Source of the DNA: Norana najaformis
Lineage: Eukaryota; Annelida; Clitellata; Crassiclitellata; Hormogastridae
Assembly: GCA_964023275.1 (NCBI GenBank)
Contig: OZ029925.1
Coordinates: 4,350,003-4,414,002, forward strand
DNA: 64,000 nucleotides
Direction: 5' to 3'
Shown: one piece after another, positions 56,601-64,000 of the stretch
Layout: each line of letters begins with the position of its first letter
Position numbering within the stretch: position 1 is the first letter of the stretch
Made by a program: the position numbers and the translations under genes
The notes under the pieces: generated by a model
The model's input: the letters and a program-made list of their open reading frames with translations, nothing else
What the model was told of the DNA's origin: nothing
Database searches by the model: none

Positions 56601-59600
56601 CCATAAGCTGTCGTTAAACTGAGGAACTACAATCAGTATGTGTAACAAAGCCGCTCCTCATCTGTCCTAACACTTCTTCGCCCTCCCGTCACCTCATCCT
56701 TAAAATTTGGAAATCGCTCCATAGCCATAGCTGCCCCACCCCTTTGGAATAAACTCCCGCCAGAATTGCGACAGTTGTCTGTTCAATCATACGAACTTAC
56801 CAACACTTCACCTCTTTCAGTTTCTGCGCAGGTCTTTCACTCAAGACTGAAAACACTTCCAAAAATCTTATCCTGATTCTTCCTCTTCCCCTTATCTCTC
56901 TTCTCGCTCCAATCTCAAACACCACCCACCGTAGCCGTCCGACTGTCTGAGTGCCTGACTTCTGGATCTTGACCTGGAACCGAACCCTTTCGCCTATCGA
57001 TTTTGTTTTGACTGAGCGCCTGTGAATAAGTTGGTTCCCCCGACTTAGCCTTCGTTGGGCGCTGTAGAAATCTCGAGATTACGATTACGATTATTCTCCA
57101 CAGGTTTTTATAATTAGTAACGACTATCGTTTTCAGTTTAAAGTTTAAAGGTTTGTTTATTTGTGACTTTACTTATTACTAGTTAGGCAAAACTATTTTA
57201 AAACCTGTTTTTCGCCTAGAAAATTGTAAGGATGTCAACGGCCAATGCTGCCATATGATGTCATTATATTTTTGGTTTTACAACTAATCGCCAGTGGTCG
57301 TTCCTTTACGATACGAAAAGGATCGACGTCAACGGCCCTGGCAGCCACAAAATGTCGTTAAACACTGAATTATTAATACCAAAGGCATGGCGCCGATTCA
57401 AACGGGCAGCGGTGGTGAAGGATCTCACCCGATAAATTCAATGAAAAATGAACAGGATCGAGGCCATACGGCGGCTATAGAAAACATCTACATCTACATT
57501 TTACAAATATTAGGTTTTGCTTAGACACCTTTAAATTGTATTTTACCAAAGCTATATATTCTTCAATTTCATTCAATTGGGTGTATTAACTGATACAACG
57601 TATAAATAAAGGTCGCATCTTATAGAAATTTTAAAAAAGTATTAGTATAAGCTACACCATTTAGATGATAAATCTTTGAAAGACACAGTAAACCTATGTA
57701 GGATGGTAAGCTGTTGTTATCATTAATGGAGATTCTCGGATTGACATAATATGTTGACTGCATCGTGTAAATATTGTATATAGTGTTACCAATTAGCATA
57801 CAGTATGTTTAATGAATGTGAGCTTATTGCTTTTGTTATTCTTCCACTTGTTGCATAGTCTACATCTTGTGATGATATATGGTTGTAATACACAGTAAGC
57901 TTATATAGGATATCACTCTGTTGATATCAATAATGGAAATGCTACAGGAATGAAGAATTTAATATTGATTGCATGTATAAATATTATAGTGTTACCAAGC
58001 AGGACAGTATGATTAATGAAAGAGGGCTTATTTCTTTCTGTGGTCTAAAATAATATTGGAAAAGTTATATTTCTGATACATGTATAAATTACATACTATA
58101 ATCCATTGTACAGAGGCGGAGTCACACGTTTGTTTGGAGAGGTGGGCGAAATTGTATTTGAGGGATTGGATCACTTAGGGGGCGTGAAACCGTCTAGTCA
58201 TGTTAAATTGTTGTAAATATACGTTGATACATAAGCCATACATAATTGAATATGTTCACGTTCTACTGATACAATATATCTGTTCACTGAATATCAGTAT
58301 GGAGCTACGGAGTAGTATGGAAGCTATGATTTATGTTATGTTATGTTATGTTTGTATACTGCATAAAATTCCTTAGCATACACCTAGTTAGTAATTGAAA
58401 TTGCAGCCGACTGATGTTAGCTATTTGTGTAGTTTAAAGAGCAAATGCGTTAACAAAATGAATAATGTGTAGATTATTTGTTTGTGAAATTGCTGATGTA
58501 TGATATGACGTCAACGGCCGCTGATGGCATGAGATGTCGTTAAACTGAGGATTAAAGAAAATCAGGTCAAATGAACTGCAAGGAAAAATCAACGTTAACG
58601 GCCATGGCAGCCACAAGATGCCGTTAAAACAATCGAAACTACTAGCTATTAATCGGGGTTAAAACTCCGCCACTGCCTTTCAGTCGGTTGGTGCCAGTCC
58701 CATGCCTGGATAAAGGAGGAGGGCGACGTCAACGGCCTTTGATGCCATAAGAAGTCGTTAAACACCGAATGCTAAATTCCAGCTGATCGCCTTCAATCTG
58801 ACCTAATGACTTTTATAGCGCCGTCATCATAATGCTTCAGTCGGTGGTCGTTTCCAATGAACCGTAGCAAAATCGGTTGGCGAAGTCAGTAGAAATGAAA
58901 TAAAGTAAGGTAACAATAACACGAGGTGAGGTAAACGAAGTAAGGTAAGGTAAAATACAATGAAATTAGGTAACGTCTGATAAGCTAAGGTGTGCTTCCT
59001 GAACTCTCCGTTAACCTGACCCCGATTTACTTAGATTTACCCCGAAAGGTCCCGCACTTTCCCTATTTTTCGTTTGCCATACGCACCTGAACGGGTGCCG
59101 CAGGAGATGGTTCCGCTGTTGTACGATCACAACCAGATATGAAAATAAAAAAAATTCAACACAAACCCCAGTTATTCAAATGGCCTAATGAAAGAGAGGA
59201 AGAGTTCATAAGAAGGTCATGATATTCGGCGAGGTCAGCCATACGATGTTAATCAGTCTGAGAAAAATTGTTGCAATTCTTGACTGGAAAGGAAACTAGT
59301 AAGGTCAATGGCCTGACAACAGTAAATATCGCTAAACACTGGATAAAGTATTGCATTTCTTTAGACACCTTTAAATACGTTTTTACCGACAATATATAAA
59401 AGGCAACTGCTTAATAGAAACTCCGCCACTGCCTTGTTTCGGGGTAGTGCCAGTCCCAAGCCTGGATAAAGGAGGAGGGCGACGGCAACGGCCTTAGATG
59501 CCATAAGATGTTGTTAAACTGAAGAACTAATAAAAATCGCAAATAATTTTATTGCTACAAAAAACTCCGACACTGGATCGTTAAACAGTGGAACTACTAC

Positions 59601-62399
59601 TATTGCTACTAAAACTCCGCCAGTGCCTTTAATCAAACGGTGCCAGTCCGAAGCCTAGACAAAGCAGGAGGGCGAAGCTAATCATCTTCGTTTTGATACA
59701 GTGTCGTTAAACAGAAACTACAGCCGTGAGATGTCGTTAAACACTGGAGACTACTGTAGTCAAATAACTAGGCTCCGTTCGACGCCTTGTGCTCATCAAT
59801 TGCCCTTAAAACTGATCCATTAATAATTAATTACAAAATGTCAGATAACATAAGGTCGACGACAACAGCGCTGGAAGCCATAACGTCGTTAAACTGGTTT
59901 AATGCAATGCTCGTTTAGACACCTTTAAAACGATTTTACCCGAGGCTATATATAATATTATGAATTTCATTTAACTCACAGTAAAGTTACTGCACCCTTA
60001 AGCCGAGGTAAGGTCAACGTTAACGGCCCTGGCAGCCATAATATGTCATTAAAACCGAATGCTAATCGCCATTTAATCGCCCACACAAGGCGAAGTAAGT
60101 TAAGGTTGATGTGAACGGCTGCGACGGCCTCAAAAATATGTCGACTGCAATGATACTAATACAACTCACTGCTACTGCAACTACTGCTGTTGTTACTATA
60201 GCTACTACTGTTTACCTGCGTTGCTACTGTATATCTGCGTTACTTATGGTTACCTTACTCACTACTGTACACCTGCGTTACTACTGATTACCTGTGTTAC
60301 TATTGGTTACCTGTGTTACTACTGGTTAACTGCGTTACTACTATTTACGTGCGTTACTTCTGTATACCTGCGTTACTACTGGTTACCTGCGAGAACTTTG
60401 CTATACTGCAGTGGGCGTGCTTTGACCGGATGTTCGATCGGGACCACTTCCGGTGTCACAGGAACGGCTTCAAGACTTGACGGTAAATCTGGTTTCTCCG
60501 AGGAGAGATCTGCGACGGAAGATGACGACTGGTATTTAAAACACTCGAGTGAGCCAGCTGGCAAAGGTTCGCAAGGAAAGGAACCTTACCTGGCACCGGG
60601 GCAAGACACGGTTGACCGATTTTGCCCTTTCCACTTTTATACCTTATTGGTTACGATGTCAGTAATGAAGGGGTGGAAATCAGCTATCATTGTTGTTGCT
60701 GTTGTTGCTGCTGCTGTCGTTGTCGTTGTCGGTGTCGTTGTCGTTGTTGTTGTTGTTGCTGCTGCTGCTGTTAAACTGCTTACTTTCGCCGGGACTTGTC
60801 TGGGAGAGCCCCTTAGCAGACGTCTTGAAGGGGCGCTATGCAAATGCTCTGAATGAATGAACGAACGAATGAACGAATGAATAAATCAACCAATGAACGA
60901 ACTATAGAATGACCTGTCGTTGTTGATGATGTGTTCCTGTAGCAGTCAACAACCTATATCATCCATATGGTAATCCTGGTGGTGATCATCATCGTCGTGG
61001 TCGTCATCATCGCGTAGTCACATTAAGCGTAACCAAAATCATACCCATAATCCGTCCAGAGGTTTCCATCAGAATAGCTCCCCTATCTCCTTTCGTTTCT
61101 GCTTTCTCGTCTTGTGGATCATGTTCTTCATATCGTAATCGTAATCGTAATCTCGAGATTTCTACAGCGCTCAACGAAAGCTAAGTCGTGGGAACCAGCT
61201 TATTCACAGGCGCTCAGTCAAAACAAAATCGCTAGGCAAAAGGGTTCGGCTCCAGGTCAAGATCCAGGAGTCAGGCACTCAGACAGTCGGACGGCTACGG
61301 TGGATGGTGTTTGAAATTGAAGCGAGAAGAGAGATAAGGGGAAGAGGAAGAATCAGGATAAGATTTCTGGAAAAGAAGTGTTTTCAGTCTTGAGTGAAAG
61401 ACCTGCGCAGAAACTGAAAGAGATGAAGTGTTGGTGAGTTCGTATGATTGACCAGACAACTGTCGCAATTCTGGCGGGAGTTTATTCCAAGGGGGTGATC
61501 AGTACCACCCCTTCTCACATGACGCAGCGCTCGTGATGAAGTGGGCGCCCAGCGATTAGCTTAAAGTAGCGCTCTAGAAATTTAAAGCTTATGAATACGC
61601 CCCCTAGCGACTGAAGACTGACCTCTAATGGGGTGTGTTGGACTTGTGCGAGGTGATTTAGTTTTCAGCTGTCGTGGTGGTGGAGCGGCTTTCTTCCGTA
61701 TAAAGATCTCCTCTGCCTCTGCAGCAGGATGGGGAACGGATGAGGATTCCACTGATTTATCCTGTTCATCCGTTGATTCAGGTGGTAGTGGTAGAGGTGG
61801 TTGAAGCTGATCGGCGCGTTTCGGCTTCGCATGTGTTTGGATTTGTTGCGGTTTTTCTATATCTTCATGGCCTTTAAAGGAATCTTGCACCGCGTCCGAT
61901 GAGATCTCTCGTCTCTTGGTAATCCTCGGTTTCTTCTTCGTACTGACACGCCTGTTTAAGGTTTTGTAATGTAATATAATGTAAGCTGAATGCATGCGTG
62001 CATGTATGTATGTGTGTATGTATGTATGTATGTATATATATATATGTATGTATGTATATATATATGTTTGTATATGTATGTATGTATTTGTGTATGTATG
62101 TCTCTGCATATCTCTGTCTGTCTCTGTCTCTGTCTCTTTCTTTCTGTCTCATCCCGTGCCTCTCCTTCACTCTCTCGCTTTCTGTTATAGCTCCCTCTCT
62201 CTTCCTGTTTGTTTGTTTTTTTGTGCCTCTGTCTCACTGCTTCTCTCTTTCTCTCTGTGTGTGTCTTTCTCTGTCTCTAACTCTCTGTCTCTGTTTCTGT
62301 CTCTGTCTCTCTTCCTCTGCGGACTGACCTTCTGAATATTTGGACCTACTGTAATGAACTCATTGCGGATTTTGCATCCATCAAAGCTCGCAAGATTCG
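53389..62399 (-). CDS. Proline-rich protein gene, at least five to six exons, 5' end not found
   Basis: Exons in transcription order: 62350-62399, 61623-61951, 60387-60557, 59087-59115 (29 nt), 54950-55230, and possibly 53389-53605. Junction phases 2,1,1,0,2 all agree. The protein starts in mid-frame with RILRALMDAKSAMSSL, continues with a basic Lys/Arg segment, a Pro/Ser/Glu-rich segment (QPPLPLPPESTDEQ; KKAAPPPRQLKTKSPRTSP), an acidic Ser-rich segment, EPSPAAPVQ from the microexon, PEAKRELPPKAPEQPP and QPPQLQQHLPPQP, then a less biased HDDIFFGFYFTRAFVFSYFR and DATQRRLLKDLVENPS. The end is either a TAG four bases past exon 5 (54946) or exon 6. No family recognised. It converges on the mucin-like gene. 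Absence of a start codon in the model means more exons to the right. Confidence 0.55.
53606..54029. other. Minus-gene intron or flank
   Basis: 'gcgttgcctagcaactg' -like words ('cgcgttgcc(t/c)agcaa') occur three times at 53738, 53770 and 53798. Confidence 0.4.
54030..54275 (-). mobile_element. SINE family S-b, nearly full length, minus orientation
   Basis: It spans the tail-side body 'tatgaccttgaccctgctca', 'gcccgccatttaaggtcccc', and the tRNA-like head 'accggaattctcacgctcag' to 'gtagctaacca'. Confidence 0.7.
54276..54647. repeat. Unassigned, then (ATTAG)n pentamers
   Basis: 'agattagattaa' words from 54450 with an S-c-like 'atatagcgccgctac' at 54474. Confidence 0.5.
54656..54826. mobile_element. 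171-bp hAT-like miniature element
   Basis: The ends CAGTGGCG and CGCCCCTG are inverted (7 of 8). They are flanked by ctagacta (54648-54655) and caagacta (54827-54834), 8-bp target duplications with one mismatch, the hAT length. Confidence 0.7.
54835..54945. repeat. (ATTAG)n repeat at the donor of the fifth minus exon
   Basis: 'agatagattagatt' and CTAGA pentamers up to the exon edge. Confidence 0.85.
54946..55230 (-). CDS. Proline-rich gene, fifth visible exon (terminal or donor at 54949)
   Basis: Acceptor gtcttgaacag; encodes PEAKRELPPKAPEQPPAQPP to DLVENPS. Either it splices at TCCAG|gtagtc or reads R and TAG. An overlapping frame is rich in Ser/Thr and is judged a shadow. Confidence 0.6.
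   Translation of the reverse strand, partial: PEAKRELPPKAPEQPPAQPPQLQQHLPPQPIPERQTLHDDIFFGFYFTRAFVFSYFRTKPSHYDPSQSTPLLKSDVLDATQRRLLKDLVENPSR
55240..56060. repeat. AAGGT/AAGAT/GATGA minisatellite, ~800 bp
   Basis: Combinations of 'gtaaggtaagataagatgaa' and 'gtaaggtaagatgaaa' in higher-order blocks, degrading after 55680. Directly upstream of the fifth minus exon acceptor, whose pyrimidine tract is the complement of this repeat. Confidence 0.9.
56061..56250. repeat. S-f type repeat blocks
   Basis: 'cgacattaacggccatggaa' and 'ttagacacctttaaaacgat' match blocks at 43750-43850 and 59870-59940; 'gtatgtgtatattcatcaac' is partly duplicated. Confidence 0.55.
56250..56645. repeat. 125-bp tandem repeat (family S-f), three copies
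   Basis: 'ctccgccactgccttgtttg' to 'gtcgttaaactgaggaacta' repeats at 125-bp intervals from about 56269, 56394 and 56519; the middle carries 'gtgccagtcccaagcctgga'. Confidence 0.9.
56646..57090 (+). mobile_element. LINE family L-a 3' end, longest copy
   Basis: Worn coding sequence with 'cctttggaataaactcccgc' (W.KLP-type) and VSAQVFHSRLKTLPKILS, then the ~230-bp 3' region and terminal 'gagattacgattacgatta'. Confidence 0.75.
57091..57294. other. No recognisable gene; S-f fragment at 57235
   Basis: 'gtcaacggccaatgctgcca' is a short S-f-like block. Confidence 0.4.
57295..57590 (+). repeat. SINE S-b joined to an S-f block
   Basis: 'gtcaacggccctggcagcca' leads into 'aaacgggcagcggtggtgaa' and the S-b tail. 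Confidence 0.7.
57670..58055. repeat. Diverged ~205-bp direct repeat
   Basis: 57680-57850 and 57890-58050 share 'gacacagtaa'/'tacacagtaagc', 'tatcattaatgga'/'tatcaataatgga', 'gtgttaccaa' and 'acagtatg(t/a)ttaatgaa' in order. Confidence 0.55.
58056..58495. other. No recognisable gene
   Basis: AT-rich; 'agaggcggagtcacacg' at 58110 could be a worn DNA-transposon end. Confidence 0.35.
58496..58890. repeat. S-f copies followed by an S-c copy
   Basis: S-f at 58505-58550, 58585-58630 and 58665-58765; S-c with 'cttttatagcgccgtcatca' at 58807. Confidence 0.6.
58891..59086. other. Short AAGGT tract and unassigned sequence
   Basis: Intron downstream of the 29-nt microexon on the minus strand. Confidence 0.4.
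59087..59115 (-). CDS. Proline-rich gene, 29-nt microexon
   Basis: Acceptor cgtacaacag behind a T-rich tract, donor TTCAG|gtgcgt. It encodes (A)EPSPAAPVQ and converts phase 1 to phase 0, exactly what the flanking exons require. Confidence 0.55.
59290..60165. repeat. Cluster of S-f repeat copies
   Basis: Copies at about 59300-59400, 59420-59530, 59560-59720, 59850-59960 and 60010-60160, most with a 'cggccn(t/a)nngatgccataag...gtcgttaaac' or 'ctggcagccata' core. Confidence 0.6.
60205..60392. repeat. 19-bp minisatellite carrying the third minus exon's donor site
   Basis: The plus-strand unit is 'acctgcgttactactggtt'; about ten copies with substitutions. The minus strand of each reads (a/c)GCAGGTAACC-like. 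Confidence 0.85.
60387..60557 (-). CDS. Proline-rich gene, third visible exon
   Basis: Acceptor gaacctttgccag, donor CGCAG|gtaacc. It encodes (A)GSLECFKYQSSSSVADLSS to LQYSKVLA. The donor lies at the edge of a 19-bp minisatellite that repeats it. Confidence 0.6.
60558..61130. other. Intron with (GTT/GCT)n and (ATGA)n tracts
   Basis: GTTGTTGCT repeats at 60689-60772, GAATGAAC at 60850-60900, and CATCGTCGT near 60985. Confidence 0.6.
61132..61622 (-). mobile_element. LINE family L-a 3' ends, minus orientation
   Basis: 61132-61500 is a long copy with (CGTAAT)n on the plus strand and 'gggagtttattccaaggggg'; 61515-61612 is a second, more worn tail ('gtagcgctctagaaatttaa'). Confidence 0.75.
61623..61951 (-). 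CDS. Proline-rich gene, second visible exon
   Basis: Acceptor accttaaacag, donor AGAG|gtcagt. 109 codons. Without the splice the frame ends at 61582 inside an old LINE tail. Confidence 0.6.
61990..62325. repeat. (ATGT)n then (CTGTCTCT)n microsatellite
   Basis: ATGT to 62100 then CT-rich tetramers; lies in the intron between the first two visible minus exons. Confidence 0.9.
62350..62399 (-). CDS. Proline-rich gene, first visible exon
   Basis: Acceptor ttactactcacaag. With donor ACA|gtaggt it ends in phase 2, as the next exon needs. A better-looking donor at AAG|gtcagt (exon end 62329) would give the wrong phase. Confidence 0.4.
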
Positions 62400-62439
62400 C
62401 TTGTGAGTAGTAAAAACATGTTAGAAGTAGAAGATACAA

Positions 62440-63000
62440 CTCACGCTAGTGTCTATATATTGATAAACAAACTTTCAATTAGCATACCAAAATATTTTAA
62501 CTATTAACACCTTTTTTGAATTTTCAGATATTCAGTTAAATGAATAAAACTGTAATTGTTGCTCTCATAGTAAATTTTTTTAGTATTTTCACTTTTGAGG
62601 CTGATTAAACTTTGTAAAATTGTATTCAATAACCAATTTAATATGGATTTCGCATTATTTTAATAGGCCTATATGTCGAAATGCAATTTTCTGCATGGGT
62701 CCCGCTCTTCACTTGCTGCCTCGGGCCCCGCATACTTTAGGGCCGGGCCTGCTAAGATGATTACTGTGTAGGGACCTTGAGCTCTGTTCTGTGCTCTTCT
62801 GAAATTTGAAATGAGGGCAATAACATGTGAGGTTGTGTTTGTGTTTGTATTTGCAGAGTTAAGCTTAATGCAGACAAGGACGCTGAGGTCGTGTAGCACA
62901 AGTTACTATTGCTATGAAATTCTTATCTGTTGTTAATTTAGTCTCACCCTTGTCCTTTTCCGGCATCAGACTCTACAATCAATGAATGCATTAATCAGTT
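62440..63000. repeat. DNA-transposon-like end and SINE S-e body
   Basis: 'tagggccgggcctg' at 62739-62752 looks like a worn hAT-like terminus; 62763-62860 matches the S-e body 'gtgtagggaccttgagc'. The first 240 bp are AT-rich and unassigned. Confidence 0.45.
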
Positions 63001-63005
63001 ATTTC

Positions 63006-63390
63006 TGAAGGAAGGAGGGACGGAAGGAAGGAAGGAAGGATGGAAAGAAGGAAGGAAGGAAGGATTGAAAGAAGGAAGGAAGGTAGGAAGGTAGAAAGAA
63101 AGGAAGGAAGGAAGGACGAAAGGAAGGAAGGAAGGAAGGTAGGAAGGAAGGAAGGAGGGAAGGAAGGATGGAAGGAAGGAAGAAAGGAAGGATGGAAGGA
63201 AGGATGGAAGGAAGGATGGAAGGAAGGAAGGAAGAAAGGAAGGAAGGAAGGATGGAAGGAAGGAAGGAAAGATGGCAGGAAGGAAGGAAGGATGGAAGGA
63301 AGGAAGGAAGGAGGGAGGGAAGGAGGGAAGGAAGGAAGGAAGGAAGGATGAAGGGAGGAAGGGAGGGAGAGATGGATGGATGGAAGGGTG
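63006..63390. repeat. (GGAA)n microsatellite, ~380 bp
   Basis: GGAA tetramers with GGAT, GGTA and GGGA variants. Confidence 0.95.
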
Positions 63391-63635
63391 AGTGGATGTG
63401 ATAGGTTTACGTAGGCTCAAAACTACGTTTCAATTTCGTGTGACAAACGTAGATTTGAGACTCGCGCGTCGAGATTAAAAGCCAAGTTTTTATCCACCCA
63501 TCACCAATTAAGAGACAACAGACTAAGAATAAGGGTAACTGAAAAACTTGTGTACAACAACGAGGTTCTTAAAGGTGCTGTACATAAATGTTTTGATGCA
63601 TATCCTGAGCCAACCAATCCACCATACCCTAATAC
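63391..63635. other. No recognisable gene
   Basis: Unique-looking sequence before the LINE tail. Confidence 0.35.
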
Positions 63636-63835
63636 ATTGTCTACGTTGGTCCCACTTGCTGGAATCGTCTCCCTCGAGAATTGCGACTTGAGCTCCTTTC
63701 TCTCCCTCTCTCGGTATTCCGCAGGCGCCTGAAGACTGAAGTGTTTAAGAGTGATTTTACTTTTTCGGGTCGAAAGCACCTCTGCTGAGTTTATCCTCTA
63801 AGAGGGGCTTTATAAATCTCAAATTACAATTACAG
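63636..63835 (+). mobile_element. LINE family L-b 3' end
   Basis: 'cacttgctggaatcgtctcc', the frame-shifted C-terminus and 'taagaggggctttataaatc' with a terminal (ATTACA)n match 33560-33755 and 36881-37062. Confidence 0.75.
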
Positions 63836-64000
63836 TTACATACAATCCAGCATACTCTGATCCATAAAGTCCACCACCTTCACATCCCCCTCAACCTACA
63901 CACTACCCCCAGTAAAAGGTCCTCTGTTTCTTTCTCACTTAGGTCTCCTGACAACTCAACTACGGTCTTCATAAGGTACCTCTGACTCGACTCAGCACTT
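63836..64000. other. No recognisable feature
   Basis: Unique-looking sequence to the window end. Confidence 0.4.

Noticed and set aside
62948-62972. 25-nt candidate minus exon with attgtag acceptor and AAGG|gtgaga donor
   Set aside because: Ending in the phase needed by the exon at 62399 would put a TGA inside it.
62995-63420. Phe/Leu/Pro/Ser and Arg/Lys/Glu/Gly ORFs
   Set aside because: Translation of a GGAA tetranucleotide repeat, which keeps frames open on both strands.

Overview
This is eukaryotic nuclear DNA, almost certainly from an invertebrate animal. It has spliced genes with GT-AG introns, a dense population of tRNA-derived SINEs and 5'-truncated non-LTR retrotransposons (LINEs) ending in short hexamer repeats, non-autonomous DNA transposons, one large satellite array, and microsatellites or minisatellites every 1-2 kb. 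The mix looks like a marine invertebrate, but the phylum cannot be told from this window.

Left part (1-7.2 kb): repeats only. It holds decayed LINE fragments (a C-terminal LINE domain at 1-352, an RNase H/zinc-knuckle 3' end at 2545-3090), three copies of a microsatellite-headed repeat, a 504-bp element with terminal inverted repeats, and a perfect 14-bp hairpin.

7.2-19 kb: an intronless 857-codon gene for an acidic Asp/Ser/Ala-rich protein built almost wholly of four kinds of tandem repeat. Two CRE-type sites lie upstream. About 125 bp after its stop begins an 8.8-kb array of about 130 copies of a 68-bp monomer, with visible 11-monomer (748-bp) higher-order structure.

19-30 kb: microsatellites, SINE and LINE copies, a triple-nested insertion, a ~200-bp foldback, and a G-rich minisatellite.

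30-53 kb (+ strand): a seven-exon gene I reconstructed from splice sites and codon phase. It encodes a ~529-residue single-pass membrane protein: signal peptide, basic segment, long Thr/Pro mucin-like stalk, RRRKR furin-type site, short ectodomain, one membrane helix and a tyrosine-containing tail. Intron 1 is ~16 kb and full of LINE, SINE and satellite material.

53-62.5 kb (- strand): a convergent gene of at least five phase-compatible exons, including a 29-nt microexon, for a proline-rich protein whose 5' part lies outside the model. Its fourth and later introns are full of minisatellites. Neither gene matches a family I recognise. The right edge (62.5-64 kb) is repeats.

Splice models rest on reading GT/AG sites and phase by eye; no transcript or homology search was available.
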